DNA of 64,000 nucleotides from Bryobacterales bacterium (GTDB taxonomy: Bacteria; Acidobacteriota; Terriglobia; Bryobacterales; Bryobacteraceae), in NCBI GenBank assembly GCA_003170295.1, contig PNAJ01000059.1, positions 1 to 64,000 of the forward strand. The letters are read 5' to 3'. The notes below the pieces were generated by a model. The model was not told the origin of the DNA. It did not search any database and worked only from the letters and a program-made list of their open reading frames with translations. The stretch's first letter is position 1. Each line of letters starts with the position of its first letter. Position numbers and translations under genes: made by a program. This document shows positions 25,985 through 35,531 of the stretch, piece after piece.

Positions 25985-27862
25985 CTAGCGCGACGGTTCC
26001 GCGAACAGCGACAATTGCGCCGGCCCGGGTCGCGCGAGGCGAGCTTTTTTATCGAAGTACGCCTTGATGACGTCGCGGACAATGGGCGCGGAGAGGGCGC
26101 CTTTCCCGCTTCCCTCCCACAGCGCGACAATTATGATTTCCGGGTTCTCCCGCGGCGCGAATCCCACGAACCATCCGTTATCCCGCATCGCCAGTCCGAG
26201 AGCTTTATTCGATTTCGCAAGATCGTTCGAGATCCGCTGCGCTGTTCCCGTCTTTCCGCAGATTTCCAGGCCGGGGATGGCCGCCGATGCACCCGTGCCA
26301 CCCTCATTCACCACGCCACACATGCCGGAAACGATCGTCGCCACGTTCTCCGGATGAAGATCGGCGCGCCGCGGCGGATCGATGTGCGCGTTCTTCACCA
26401 GGTGTGGTTTGTACCAAACACCTCCCGAAACCAGGCCACCCACCGCGGAGGCGAGCTGGATTGGCGTCACCGTCACCGCACCTTGACCGATGGCAACCGA
26501 TATCGTTTCGCCCGCGTACCACTTCTCCCGCTTCACGTGCAGTTTCCAGCGCTGGGAAGGCATCAGCCCGTCTTTCTCATTCGGCAGATCGATGCCTGTC
26601 TTCTTGCCGATGCCTGCAAGCTCCGCGTACTCCGCGATATGATCGATCCCGATTCGATTCCCGACGGTGAAAAAGAAGGTATCGCAGGAATGGACGATCG
26701 CGCGATGCAGATCGACCGTTCCATGCACTTCGTCGCATTTGAAATAGTGGCCGTAAAACGTCGCGCCGCCTGGGCAATTTACGGTCGTCGACGGCTCCAG
26801 CAGACCGGTCTCGAGACCCGCAATGGTCACAATCGTTTTGAATGTCGAGCCAGGAGCGAACTGCGCTTGAATCGCACGGTTCATCAGCGGACTCTCAGGA
26901 TTGTTGATCAACTCATTCCAGTCCGCCGCGCGAATGCGGCCGGTGAATAAGTTGGGATCGAACGCCGGGTGGCTCACCATCGCCAGTACCTCGCCATTTC
27001 GCGGATCGAGCGCGACGACCGCGCCGCGCCGGCCCTCCATCGCCAGTTCCGCGACCGACTGCAAGTCCAGGTCGAGCGTCAATTGCAAGTTGTTTCCCGG
27101 CGTGAAGTCTTTGTTCTCGATGGGACGGCCATGTTCGCGGCCCATGCTGTCGACCACCACGCGGCGCTGGCCGTTTACTCCCGTCAGCAGATCGTTATAC
27201 TGACGCTCCAGTCCTTCTTTGCCGACGATCTCGCCCTGCGAATACTTCGCGAATTCGGCAGAATTCAGCTCCACCTCCGAAACTTCGCCGACGTAGCCGA
27301 TGACGTGCGCAGCCAAGCCTCCGTGCGGATAGAGACGGCTCTGTTTGTCGATCAACTCCATTTCAGGAAACGTATCGGGGTCGGCATGAGATTCGACGAA
27401 GGCGAGTTCGGCGGGCGTCAGATCCTGCTTGATGACCAGGGGAACGTATTTCGCCACGCGGCGCGATTCCGCTCGGGCCACCAGGGCGCGGATCTCCTCC
27501 GCCTTGATGTTCTGCAGTCCTTCGGCGATCGCGGCAATATGTTCCGGCTTCAGAGTTTCGCGCGAAAGAGTGAGCGCGAACGCGGAGTGATTGTCGACGA
27601 TCACGCGTCCATCCCGATCGAGAATTTTCCCCCGCGGGGCCAGCAGCGGAACGGTCTTGATCCGGTTGCGCTCGGCGAGTTCTTTATTGAAGTCGCCGTC
27701 GCGGATTTGCAGAACCCAGAAGCCGCCGATCAGAAAGACAAAAATGACCACAGCCAGATATTGAAAAACAGCGATGCGTCCCAGCGCGAAGCGAGTGTCG
27801 TCGCGAAACAGGCGGCTCGGCGGAGAATGCTTCGATTGGTTTTCAGGATCTATGGGGGGCAT
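25985..27862 (-). CDS. mrdA: Penicillin-binding protein 2, peptidoglycan transpeptidase
   Basis: 625 residues with one N-terminal membrane anchor (AVFQYLAVVIFVFLIGGFWVL). A pedestal domain carries GKILDRDGRVIVDNHSAF. The transpeptidase domain shows the active-site serine in APGSTFKTIV, the second motif HSCDTFFF (SxN position occupied by SCD, as in other PBP2s) and CGKTGTAQ. PBP2 cross-links new peptidoglycan in the elongasome with RodA, MreC and MreD. The gene starts 5 bp after mreD ends. Confidence 0.96.
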   Translation of the reverse strand: MPPIDPENQSKHSPPSRLFRDDTRFALGRIAVFQYLAVVIFVFLIGGFWVLQIRDGDFNKELAERNRIKTVPLLAPRGKILDRDGRVIVDNHSAFALTLSRETLKPEHIAAIAEGLQNIKAEEIRALVARAESRRVAKYVPLVIKQDLTPAELAFVESHADPDTFPEMELIDKQSRLYPHGGLAAHVIGYVGEVSEVELNSAEFAKYSQGEIVGKEGLERQYNDLLTGVNGQRRVVVDSMGREHGRPIENKDFTPGNNLQLTLDLDLQSVAELAMEGRRGAVVALDPRNGEVLAMVSHPAFDPNLFTGRIRAADWNELINNPESPLMNRAIQAQFAPGSTFKTIVTIAGLETGLLEPSTTVNCPGGATFYGHYFKCDEVHGTVDLHRAIVHSCDTFFFTVGNRIGIDHIAEYAELAGIGKKTGIDLPNEKDGLMPSQRWKLHVKREKWYAGETISVAIGQGAVTVTPIQLASAVGGLVSGGVWYKPHLVKNAHIDPPRRADLHPENVATIVSGMCGVVNEGGTGASAAIPGLEICGKTGTAQRISNDLAKSNKALGLAMRDNGWFVGFAPRENPEIIIVALWEGSGKGALSAPIVRDVIKAYFDKKARLARPGPAQLSLFAEPSR

Positions 27863-27867
27863 CGGAC

Positions 27868-28398
27868 CTAACCCGTAATCTTCAGTCTATCTAAGAGCTG
27901 ATAGAGAAACACCGCGACAATCGCATTGAGAATCGCCACCACCAGGACTTGTGGCACTTCGAACTGAGCTGCCTGCCCCAGCAGGGCCCGCGTCAGCACC
28001 CAGATCAGAAGCGCATGGAAAAAGAAAAAAAAGAACCCCAGCACCAACCGCAGCAGCGGATTGCCCACATCCACGCGCAGGCTCATGGAAGCGGCAAAGT
28101 AGCCTACCAGCGTTTTCACGATACCGAACATCCCCAACAGTTGATGCGAAAGCGAATCCTGCGCCAATCCCATCGCTGCGCCGAACAACAGGCCCGCGAT
28201 CGGAGATCGCCACATCAGCGAAAAATACACCGTCACCAGCAGCGGCAGCTCCAGATATTGCAGGTAAGGGACGAAACGCGAAACGTATACCCGGAATAAA
28301 ATCGCGAGCAACGAAATCCCGGCGATCACCGCGATGTTGAACAACGAAGTGCGCTCTTTGCGCAACGGCTCGCGATAGTTCTCGGTAAATCCGGTCAT
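27868..28398 (-). CDS. mreD: Rod-shape-determining membrane protein MreD
   Basis: 176 residues with about five membrane helices (NIAVIAGISLLAILFRVYV, LPLLVTVYFSLM, SPIAGLLFGAAMGLAQD, GFFFFFFHALLIWVL, VLVVAILNAIVAVFLYQLLD). The segment GLLFGAAMGLAQDSLSHQLLG is the family hallmark. MreD joins MreC and the PBP2-RodA pair in the inner membrane. Its ATG overlaps the mreC stop as ATGA, which suggests translational coupling. A much longer frame continues upstream over mreC but has no family match. Confidence 0.93.
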   Translation of the reverse strand: MTGFTENYREPLRKERTSLFNIAVIAGISLLAILFRVYVSRFVPYLQYLELPLLVTVYFSLMWRSPIAGLLFGAAMGLAQDSLSHQLLGMFGIVKTLVGYFAASMSLRVDVGNPLLRLVLGFFFFFFHALLIWVLTRALLGQAAQFEVPQVLVVAILNAIVAVFLYQLLDRLKITG

Positions 28399-29459
28399 GG
28401 CTTCGGTTCGGGCTTCACTTCCGTCTTTAGCGGAGCATTGTAATTCGGCGCGCCGTTGCCGCGTTCTCCGTACATATGTTTCTGCTGCTCGCCGAGCTTG
28501 CGGTATTGCTCCTTGATCCGGTCGGCGTCGGTCGCAATCGGACCCGTCTGCAACGGCTGCACCACGGGCGCGCCGGGATCGGGCGGCGGAGGCGCGAGTA
28601 AATGAACCGCCTGGTTGGTGACGGGCGCATCGGGAATCGACGCATGGACGCCTTCGACGATGATCAGCACTTCTTCCAGGCCATTCTTGAATCCGCTGAG
28701 AGAAACGTAAATCTCTTTCTCCGTTTTTCCCTGATGCACCGTGGTCACCTCGCCGACAGGCAAGCCCTTCGGGAAAATACGATCGTCGCCGGACGTGAAG
28801 AACCACTCGCCTGGATCGATCTTTTGCTCGTTTTGCACGTGTTCGATTCTGCCCGTGCCTTCGTAGTCCAGTCCTTTGAATGTTCCGTGCACGCGATTGT
28901 TCTGGGAGATAACACCCGCGGCGAAGGTTCCATCGGTCACCAGCATCACCTGGGCCGCCGCGAAAAAAACCTTCGTCACTTTCCCGGCGATGCCATCCGG
29001 CGTGATCACCGCCATTCCGGGTTCTATTCCGCTGCTGCTCCCTCGATCGATGAACACGACCTTCGCGCCAGCGCCGGTGGTGTTCCCGATGATATGCGCC
29101 GCGACCGTCTTCGAGGGCGAATGTTTTTGAAAAATAGCGAGCGATTGCGCGCGGTCCGCGGTCGAAAGTTCGGCTCGCAGATACTGATTGTCCATCTTGA
29201 CGCGGTCGAGCTCGGTCTTCATGCGCTTGTTCTCCTCGCGCACGTCTAACAATACGAAGTAATCGCTGAAAAAGTGCGAAACGCCGCTGCGCCCCGTCTC
29301 GATCACGCGCGCCAGCGGCGTCACCGCGCCCACCGCCCACACTCGGATCAGCCGGACATCGCCGTTGGTCTTCACCTGATAGGCAAGCAACACCAACTGC
29401 GCGAGGATCGCCGCCACAAGCACCGAAAGGTTGCGGTAACGATTGAGAAAAAACTCCAT
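28395..29459 (-). CDS. mreC: Rod-shape-determining protein MreC
   Basis: 354 residues: one N-terminal membrane segment (LSVLVAAILAQLVLLAYQV), a coiled coil (LDVREENKRMKTELDRVKMDNQ, split over residues 72-95), then the beta-barrel domain with ARIIGN-like AAHIIGNTTGAGAKVVFIDRG and SGIEPGMAVITPDGIAGKV. A proline-rich tail follows. MreC sits in the periplasm and activates PBP2. The ATG at 29459 is preferred over a TTG two codons earlier. The mreB stop lies 6 bp upstream. Confidence 0.95.
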   Translation of the reverse strand: MEFFLNRYRNLSVLVAAILAQLVLLAYQVKTNGDVRLIRVWAVGAVTPLARVIETGRSGVSHFFSDYFVLLDVREENKRMKTELDRVKMDNQYLRAELSTADRAQSLAIFQKHSPSKTVAAHIIGNTTGAGAKVVFIDRGSSSGIEPGMAVITPDGIAGKVTKVFFAAAQVMLVTDGTFAAGVISQNNRVHGTFKGLDYEGTGRIEHVQNEQKIDPGEWFFTSGDDRIFPKGLPVGEVTTVHQGKTEKEIYVSLSGFKNGLEEVLIIVEGVHASIPDAPVTNQAVHLLAPPPPDPGAPVVQPLQTGPIATDADRIKEQYRKLGEQQKHMYGERGNGAPNYNAPLKTEVKPEPKP

Positions 29460-29465
29460 AAACAA

Positions 29466-30491
29466 CTATTCGATGGCGATTCTCCGCAATAGCTTGAACT
29501 CGGTGAGCATTTTTCCGGTTCCCAGCACCACCGACGCCAGAGGATCCTCGGCGATCGATACCGGCAGGCCCGTCTCCTGCCGGATCCGTTTGTCCAGATT
29601 CTTAATCAGCGCTCCTCCGCCGGTCAGCACGATGCCGCGATCGCTGATGTCGGCCGACAGTTCCGGAGGCGTCCGCTCCAGCGCGACGCGAATGGCGTTC
29701 ATGATCGTCGCGATACATTCCGACAACGCCTCGCGGATCTCGCTATCGTCCACCGTGATCGTCCTCGGCACGCCTTCAATCAGGTTCCGCCCTTTGATCT
29801 CCATGGTGAGCGGCTTATCGAGCACATACGCCGACCCGATCTGGATCTTCACCTTCTCTGCCGTGGTCTCGCCGATCAGCAGGTTGTACTTGCGCTTCAT
29901 ATACTGCATGATCGCCTCGTCCATTTCGTTGCCGGCCACTCGCACGGAGCGCGAATAAACGATGCCGGAAAGCGAAATCACCGCGACATCGGTGGTGCCG
30001 CCGCCGATATCGACCACCATGTTGCCCGATGGCTCCGTAATCGGCAACCCCGCGCCGATTGCCGCCACCATCGCTTGTTCCACCAGATAAACTTCGCTCG
30101 CCTTGGCGTGATAAGCCGAGTCGATCACCGCCCGTTTTTCCACCTGCGTGATCTCGCTGGGCACGCCGATAATGATGCGTGGATGCACCAGCATCTTGCG
30201 GCCGTGCGCTTTCTGAATGAAATAATTCAGCATTTTCTCGGTGACTTTGAAGTCGGCGATCACGCCATCCTTCATCGGCCGGATCGCGACAATATTTCCA
30301 GGGGTCCGCCCGAGCATTTCCTTCGCTTCTCGGCCCACTGCTTCCACTTCACCCGTCGATTTGTTCATGGCGACGATCGACGGCTCGTTCACCACAATGC
30401 CCTTGCCCTTGGCGAATACCAAGGTGTTCGCCGTGCCGAGATCGATGGCGAGGTCGGATGAAAAAAGACTGAACAACGACCGCAGATTCAT
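29466..30491 (-). CDS. mreB: Rod-shape-determining actin homologue MreB
   Basis: 341 residues. Actin-fold motifs: phosphate-1 DLAIDLGTANTLVF, connect-1, phosphate-2 MVVDIGGGTTDVAVISLSG, and the adenosine motif GIVLTGGGALIKNLD. The N-terminal MNLRSLFSLFSS is an amphipathic membrane-binding helix. MreB filaments guide the cell-wall elongation complex. First gene of the mreB-mreC-mreD-mrdA-rodA operon on the minus strand. No strong ribosome-binding site is seen before the ATG; it was chosen for the conserved N-terminus. Confidence 0.97.
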   Translation of the reverse strand: MNLRSLFSLFSSDLAIDLGTANTLVFAKGKGIVVNEPSIVAMNKSTGEVEAVGREAKEMLGRTPGNIVAIRPMKDGVIADFKVTEKMLNYFIQKAHGRKMLVHPRIIIGVPSEITQVEKRAVIDSAYHAKASEVYLVEQAMVAAIGAGLPITEPSGNMVVDIGGGTTDVAVISLSGIVYSRSVRVAGNEMDEAIMQYMKRKYNLLIGETTAEKVKIQIGSAYVLDKPLTMEIKGRNLIEGVPRTITVDDSEIREALSECIATIMNAIRVALERTPPELSADISDRGIVLTGGGALIKNLDKRIRQETGLPVSIAEDPLASVVLGTGKMLTEFKLLRRIAIE

Positions 30492-30614
30492 ATGAAATTG
30501 TTCTACTTTTGTAGCGACGGAGGTGGGCCGTAATCGCCCAACTTGAACAGTAGCACAGCCGCAACGTGGCGGCAAGATTTTGTTTTATTTTCAGTAGACT
30601 ACACTAATCTTGTG

Positions 30615-31736
30615 ATGTGTCGTTCAGTAACGAGACGCGCCCTTCTGGCGCTGCCTCTTGCCGCCGCGTTTGGTAACCAAGGTTGCACCAGCCGCCGCGC
30701 CGGGTTCCGAGGCTATGCGTTTATCGCCAATGAAGAAGGGCATGCGGTTGCCGCGGTGGATTTGGAGGCGCTCGCCGTGGCCCGCCACATTCCTCTCGAT
30801 AGCGCGCCTGTCGACGTGCTGGCACTTCAAACCAGGCCTTTTGTTTATGCACTGACCCCCGAAAATGGCTCGATTCAGGAGATTCAGGCCGACCGCTTGA
30901 GCTTCGCCCGTAAGCTCGCCGTCGGGTCGCAGGCCATCTCGATGCACCTATCGCCGGACCAGCGTGCCATGTATGTGCTGACCAGCGAGCCAAAAGCGCT
31001 GGTGCGCGTCGCGCTCGATCGGCTTGCCGTCGATTGGAAACTGCCTCTGTCCGAAGATCCGCATGATTTCGCGATCTCTCCCGATGGGAAAATGGCGGCC
31101 GTGAGCGCGGGCCTGTCCGTGCGCCTGGTCGATCTCGGCGGGCGGCGAATCGGGAATCCATTGGGACAGCCCGCCGATACCGGCGCCGTGCGATTCCTCT
31201 CCGACAGCCGAACCATGGTCGCGGCCAATCGGGGCGAGCGCCTGTTATCGATCTACGATGTCGCGACTTCCCGTTTGATCGTGCACCTCCCCATTGCCGT
31301 ACGCCCGGATAGCCTCTGCTTCAGCAACGACGGCGGACAGCTCTACGTCACCGGCGAAGGCCTCCACGGAGTCGTTATTGTCTATCCCTACCGCGGTGAA
31401 GTCGGCCAGACCGTTGTCGCCGGTCACGCCCCCGGCGCAATGGCCGTATCCAGCGATTACTTATTCGTCGCGAGCCCGCAATCGGGCGACGTCAGCATTC
31501 TCAGCATCGGCACGCAGAAGGTAATCGGAGTCCTGCACGTCGGCAGCGACCCCGGATTCGTCGCCGTTACGCCTGACGACCAATACGCGTTGGTGCTGAA
31601 CCGCAAATCAGGCGACGTCGCCGTGCTGCGCGTGGATCTGATCGCCCCGAATCGTTATAAAGAGAGAGCGGCGAAACTACTCACCGTGATTCCGGTGGGA
31701 TCGAAGCCGGTAAGCGCGGCGGTCCGCCGCGTCTAG
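30615..31736 (+). CDS. YncE-like beta-propeller protein, exported, possible lipoprotein
   Basis: 373 residues. The N-terminus MCRSVTRRALLALPLAAAFGNQGC has a basic start, a hydrophobic core and a cysteine, so it may be a lipoprotein or a Tat/Sec substrate. The rest is made of about seven repeated blades of YVTN/YncE type: RGYAFIANEEGHAVAAVDLE, LSPDQRAMYVLT, ISPDGKMAAVSAG, FSNDGGQLYVTGEG, VTPDDQYALVLNRKSGDVAV. Such propellers bind partners or substrates in the periplasm; function unknown. It diverges from mreB and its stop overlaps the convergent phosphatidyltransferase by 4 bp. Confidence 0.8.
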   Translation: MCRSVTRRALLALPLAAAFGNQGCTSRRAGFRGYAFIANEEGHAVAAVDLEALAVARHIPLDSAPVDVLALQTRPFVYALTPENGSIQEIQADRLSFARKLAVGSQAISMHLSPDQRAMYVLTSEPKALVRVALDRLAVDWKLPLSEDPHDFAISPDGKMAAVSAGLSVRLVDLGGRRIGNPLGQPADTGAVRFLSDSRTMVAANRGERLLSIYDVATSRLIVHLPIAVRPDSLCFSNDGGQLYVTGEGLHGVVIVYPYRGEVGQTVVAGHAPGAMAVSSDYLFVASPQSGDVSILSIGTQKVIGVLHVGSDPGFVAVTPDDQYALVLNRKSGDVAVLRVDLIAPNRYKERAAKLLTVIPVGSKPVSAAVRRV

Positions 31737-32398
31737 GGCTTTTCGACCTTATCGTCGGCTTTATCCCGACTTCGACTCTTCCCCGCGCGTAACTGAGCAT
31801 CTTCCAAACGCTCGGCCTCTTGCCACGTGAAGACCATGCGATGAATCACCGTCAGATTCCCCAGCACTGCGATAATCCACAGCACCGGAGCCATGCGGTC
31901 GAACAGAGCGCCGATAATCACCAGCACCACTCGCTCCGGCCGCTCCATGAACCCGACCTTGCACATCGGAATCGAATTTTCCGCGCGTGCCCGAACGTAG
32001 CTCACCATTACGCAAGCGATCATGGCGACCGCGGTCAATACTACGTAGGAGAATCTTCCAATGGACCCGTACCAGACCAGCAGCCCGATCAGCAGACCCA
32101 AGTCTGAATAGCGATCGAGCACGGAGTCGAAGAACCCTCCGAAGCGCGTTACGCGATTGGTCTCGCGCGCCACCCGCCCGTCCACCATGTCGAACAATCC
32201 GGCGCCGATAATCACCGCGCCTGCCCATCGGAATTGACCCACCGCGAGCAGCCATGCCGCGCCCACGTTGATCAGCAGTCCCAGAAACGTCAGCACGTTG
32301 GGATGGATCTTCGAAAGCGCGAGCCCGCGCACAATCATCAGGATGACTTTGTTGCACCCCAGCCCGATGGCACGCGTAAACGTTAGCTTCTGATCCAA
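31733..32398 (-). CDS. CDP-alcohol phosphatidyltransferase
   Basis: 221 residues with about six membrane helices. The catalytic motif is complete: DMVDGRVARETNRVTRFGGF followed by FDSVLDRYSD, matching D-x2-D-G-x2-A-R-x8-G-x3-D-x3-D. The enzyme moves a phosphatidyl group from CDP-diacylglycerol to an alcohol. The C-terminal half (ENSIPMCKVGFMERPERVVLVI) resembles phosphatidylinositol-phosphate synthases more than typical PgsA, but the acceptor alcohol cannot be settled by eye. The stop of greA upstream is 4 bp before its start, so the two genes are co-transcribed. Confidence 0.9.
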   Translation of the reverse strand: MDQKLTFTRAIGLGCNKVILMIVRGLALSKIHPNVLTFLGLLINVGAAWLLAVGQFRWAGAVIIGAGLFDMVDGRVARETNRVTRFGGFFDSVLDRYSDLGLLIGLLVWYGSIGRFSYVVLTAVAMIACVMVSYVRARAENSIPMCKVGFMERPERVVLVIIGALFDRMAPVLWIIAVLGNLTVIHRMVFTWQEAERLEDAQLRAGKSRSRDKADDKVEKP

Positions 32399-32401
32399 GC
32401 G

Positions 32402-32890
32402 TTATTCCTTTACTAGCCCGCCCTTAGCCAAATCGTGAATCGTCTTCAATTCCACGATCTCCATCTCGCGCACTCCACCCGGAATCTGGATGTGAACCGT
32501 ATCCCCCACCCGCTTGCCCAGCAGACTACGCCCGATCGGCGAGCTGGTGGAGATCAGACCCTTCGCCGCATCCACTTCCTCGCTGGTCACGAGCGTGTAC
32601 TTTACTTTTTTATCCTTGTCGACGTCCAGCACCACGACCTCTGAGCAGATACCCACGCGATCGCGCGGCAGCTTCGTGATATCGATCATGGAAATTTCGC
32701 GCAGCCGCCCGTTTAACTGGTTGAGGCGGGCGTTGACCATCCCTTGCCGCTCTTTCGCCGCGTGATACTCGGCGTTCTCTTTTAAGTCACCGTGCGCGCG
32801 CGCCTTCAGGATCTCCCGGGGAAGTTCGATGCGGAACTCTATTTCCAGTGCCGCAATTTCATCCTGGAGCTTCTTGATCAATTCTTGCAT
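32402..32890 (-). CDS. greA: Transcription elongation factor GreA
   Basis: 162 residues. N-terminal coiled coil MQELIKKLQDEIAALEIEF and ARAHGDLKENAEYHAAKERQ, with the acidic tip residues in GDLKENAEYH that reach the RNA-polymerase active site. The C-terminal FKBP-like domain shows ISTSSPIGRSLLGKRVGD and VEIVEL. GreA rescues backtracked polymerase by stimulating transcript cleavage. An ATG further upstream would add residues without a family match. Confidence 0.95.
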   Translation of the reverse strand: MQELIKKLQDEIAALEIEFRIELPREILKARAHGDLKENAEYHAAKERQGMVNARLNQLNGRLREISMIDITKLPRDRVGICSEVVVLDVDKDKKVKYTLVTSEEVDAAKGLISTSSPIGRSLLGKRVGDTVHIQIPGGVREMEIVELKTIHDLAKGGLVKE

Positions 32891-32933
32891 CGCTACATTT
32901 GCGATTATAGCGCGCCTGGGATCGGCCCGAACG

Positions 32934-33620
32934 TCATTTACCAAACAGTTTGTGCCGCATGTCGGGCCAAAATTCTTTGAGAATGTTGAACCCCGCGTCG
33001 CTCCCCACGTTGAGGGCGAACTTCTCGAGCACCTCGTCGGCGTTCCGGCTGGACGGTGGATAGTAAGCGGTCGAAATACCCGCCGCCACTCCGTTGCCTA
33101 CGATTTCTGAGAAGTTAAATTGCCGCGCCCCGGAATCCGCCCGCGTCACAATCGTTCTGCTTGCCGAGTATCCGACGCGTTTCCAGAATCCCGAGGTAGG
33201 CCCCATCCGAAAGTATCGCGGATCCTGACGCAGCAGCACCGGGAACGCCGCCTCCGTCAGATAATTCCCAATCGCCTGATCGGCGAACGCCCCACCATAC
33301 CTTTTGGCATATCCCTTCGCGCCCTGGCCGAATTCCGGATATTGATTTGCCATCTGAGAGGCGCCGGCATAAATCCCACTAATTGCAAATGAGAATGGAT
33401 CGAAGACATCCTCAGTGGCAAGCCAGAATTTCCTTTTTGCGCTGATCGGCAGGATTACGCCGGAGGCGTTTCTCACCGTGTCGTAATCGGGAACGATGCC
33501 CAAAATGTGCGTCTCTTCTCTTGATTCCGGACGCTTTACCGCTTCCGTCTCATCGATTTGCGCCCAGGCGCACTCCGCGCAGGCTATTAGCAACAGCAAT
33601 AGTACTCGCGCGCCCCTCAT
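32934..33620 (-). CDS. Conserved secreted protein of unknown function
   Basis: About 228 residues with a signal peptide (ARVLLLLLIACAECAWA). The mature part is rich in aromatic residues and glycine: HILGIVPDYDTVRNASGVILP, PFSFAISGIYAGASQMANQYPEFGQG, YGGAFADQAIGNYLTEAAFPVLLRQDPRYFRMG, SASRTIVTRADSGARQFNFSE. I recognise the pattern from uncharacterised acidobacterial envelope proteins but know no function. Two ATG codons 15 bp apart compete as starts; 33620 gives a cleaner signal peptide. The gene lies upstream of greA, 43 bp away. Confidence 0.65.
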   Translation of the reverse strand: MRGARVLLLLLIACAECAWAQIDETEAVKRPESREETHILGIVPDYDTVRNASGVILPISAKRKFWLATEDVFDPFSFAISGIYAGASQMANQYPEFGQGAKGYAKRYGGAFADQAIGNYLTEAAFPVLLRQDPRYFRMGPTSGFWKRVGYSASRTIVTRADSGARQFNFSEIVGNGVAAGISTAYYPPSSRNADEVLEKFALNVGSDAGFNILKEFWPDMRHKLFGK

Positions 33621-33676
33621 ACTAGACACGAACACGACTGATGATAAGACGACTCGGAATCGGAATCGCGTACAGA

Positions 33677-34801
33677 TTATTTCGACAGTTCCCGGCGCAT
33701 ATTATCGAGCGATTCCTGCATCGATGTAGTGCCCGCCCAAGAATGCGTTTCTCCATCTGAGCTGTGTTGCGAAACCTCCGCGAACAGAGGCACCAACTCT
33801 GGATCCCGCCAGCCCCGCCTTGCCTCTTCGATCATGATCTCGATGGCGTGTTGATGGGAAAACGCTGGCTTGTACGGTCTCGCGGTGATCAGCGCATCAT
33901 AGATATCGGCCACCTGCAAGATTCGGGCGAGCAAAGGAATCTCCTCGCCACCCAACCCATCGGGATAACCCGACCCGTCCCATCGCTCATGGTGGCTGCG
34001 GATGATTGGAAGCACGGGAGCCAATGTTTTCATCGGCTTACAAATTTCCTCGCCACGAATCGTGTGGAGCCGCATCGTCTGCCACTCTTCGTCGGTCAGC
34101 AGCCCTCGTTTGAACAGAATCCCGTCCGGAATCCCGATCTTGCCGATGTCATGCAGATAACTGCCTCGGTATAGCGCTAACTGCTCCTGACGTGGCAAAC
34201 CCAGCGCTTGACCCAGCGCTAAGCTATACGTCGTCAACCGCTGGCAGTGCATTCCCGTGTATTTGTCGCGATGCTCCACCGATTGCGCCAGCGCGAACAG
34301 GATCGTCTCGGCCTCTTCGAGCGAATCGACCAGCGCCTTATTGCGCAGCATCGCCCGAATCCGCGTCCTCGCCACCGCCGGCTGCAGCGGTTTAATCAGG
34401 AATTCGTCCGCCCCGGATTCAATTCCCGCCACCTCATTCTCCGTACCCTGCACGCTGGTGGTCATTAATATTGGGATGAGCTGCGTCCGGCGATCGCTTT
34501 TCAGCAAATGGCAGAACTCCGGGCCGCTCATCTCCGGCATGACCAGATCCACCACCACCAGATCCACTTTTTCGCGTTCCAGAATCCCGATCGCCGTGGA
34601 AGGCCGCGCCGCTTCCAGAATCCGGTACGCCGCGGTCTTCAGCATCGCCTTTAAAAGCCGCCGATTCAGCTCGATATCGTCGACAATCAGGATCGTGGGG
34701 GCTTGCTCCGCCTCTTCCAGCACGCTATCCCAGCGCGGCAGATGCATCTCCGGGTGCAGCACGATCGGATCCCTCGCGCTTTTTTTCACCAGTATCGACA
34801 A
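33677..34801 (-). CDS. Response regulator with HD-GYP domain, c-di-GMP phosphodiesterase
   Basis: 374 residues. Residues 35-150 are a receiver domain with acidic pocket Asp41/Asp42 and phospho-acceptor Asp85 (VVVDLVMPEMSG). Residues 165-345 are an HD-GYP domain with HD at 217-218 (YLHDIGKIGIPD), HHERWDGSGYP at 270-280 and ADIYDALITARPYK. All metal-binding and GYP residues are present, so it should hydrolyse cyclic di-GMP. No histidine kinase gene is adjacent. The first 30 residues are a lead segment without a recognised fold. Confidence 0.94.
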   Translation of the reverse strand: MSILVKKSARDPIVLHPEMHLPRWDSVLEEAEQAPTILIVDDIELNRRLLKAMLKTAAYRILEAARPSTAIGILEREKVDLVVVDLVMPEMSGPEFCHLLKSDRRTQLIPILMTTSVQGTENEVAGIESGADEFLIKPLQPAVARTRIRAMLRNKALVDSLEEAETILFALAQSVEHRDKYTGMHCQRLTTYSLALGQALGLPRQEQLALYRGSYLHDIGKIGIPDGILFKRGLLTDEEWQTMRLHTIRGEEICKPMKTLAPVLPIIRSHHERWDGSGYPDGLGGEEIPLLARILQVADIYDALITARPYKPAFSHQHAIEIMIEEARRGWRDPELVPLFAEVSQHSSDGETHSWAGTTSMQESLDNMRRELSK

Positions 34802-34876
34802 ATGGGCTTCCTGTTCAGGTATCTATCGGATCAACCTTAGAAAACGTTTAGCCGCGAACCAGGAAACAGTACTAAG

Positions 34877-35440
34877 ATGAAGAACGTTATGCCTCGCCTC
34901 ACGCCGGAAGAGCGTGCGTTCCTGACCACCCACCTCACCCAGACCCGGGACCTGGTCCTGAGCGAAATCGCGAACCTGCGCCCTGACCAATGGACCTTCC
35001 GCCCCGATAACGAAACCTGGTCGATCGCCGAGTGCGCGGACCACATTCCCACCGTCGAGCAGCGGGTCTTTCTGCTCGTCTCAAGGCACATGCAGAAAGC
35101 TCCGCCGAATCCGGAACGCGCGGCCGAAGTCCAGAAAAAGACGCCGTGGATTTTGCAAGCCGTCCCCTCCCGCCATGAGCGTGTCAAGGTTCCGCCCGGA
35201 ATCGAAAACACCAGCCATTCGGCCACCCCCCAGGAGTTCGCCCATTCCTTCGAGGACCGCCGGGCCAAGGTACAGAAATACGTCGCCGAAACCGAGGATC
35301 CGATGCACGATCGCGTCTCCGCGCACATGATCTTCAAGGACCTCGATGGCTGCCAGTGGCTGCTCATGATCTCCCTCCATAGCGAGCGCCACGCCGCGCA
35401 AATGGCGGAAGTAAAGGCGCACCCGTCGTATCCCAAATAG
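34877..35440 (+). CDS. DinB-fold (DfsB/DinB_2) family protein
   Basis: 187 residues. Helical-bundle pattern of the DinB superfamily: LTPEERAFLTTHLTQTRDLVLSEI, WSIAECADHIPTVEQRV and LLMISLHSERHAAQMAEV, where the histidines of ADH, LH and RH form the usual three-histidine metal site. Members include thiol transferases and damage-induced proteins; the activity here is unknown. It is transcribed divergently from the HD-GYP gene. A shift of the start to a later ATG (MPRLTPEE) is possible. Confidence 0.85.
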   Translation: MKNVMPRLTPEERAFLTTHLTQTRDLVLSEIANLRPDQWTFRPDNETWSIAECADHIPTVEQRVFLLVSRHMQKAPPNPERAAEVQKKTPWILQAVPSRHERVKVPPGIENTSHSATPQEFAHSFEDRRAKVQKYVAETEDPMHDRVSAHMIFKDLDGCQWLLMISLHSERHAAQMAEVKAHPSYPK

Positions 35441-35531
35441 CGGCAATCACTGACATGACGCACCAATTTGTGCGGCTGGTTCGGGCGTGACAGGCCGGTG
35501 TTCAGATTGTGAATCGGTTGGTGCTGTATTC

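Noticed and set aside
27868-29340. A 490-codon open frame on the minus strand covering mreD and most of mreC
   Set aside because: Only the last 176 codons match MreD. The upstream part lies over mreC in another frame, is rich in Arg/Gly as GC-rich shadows are, and MreC itself is clearly coding.
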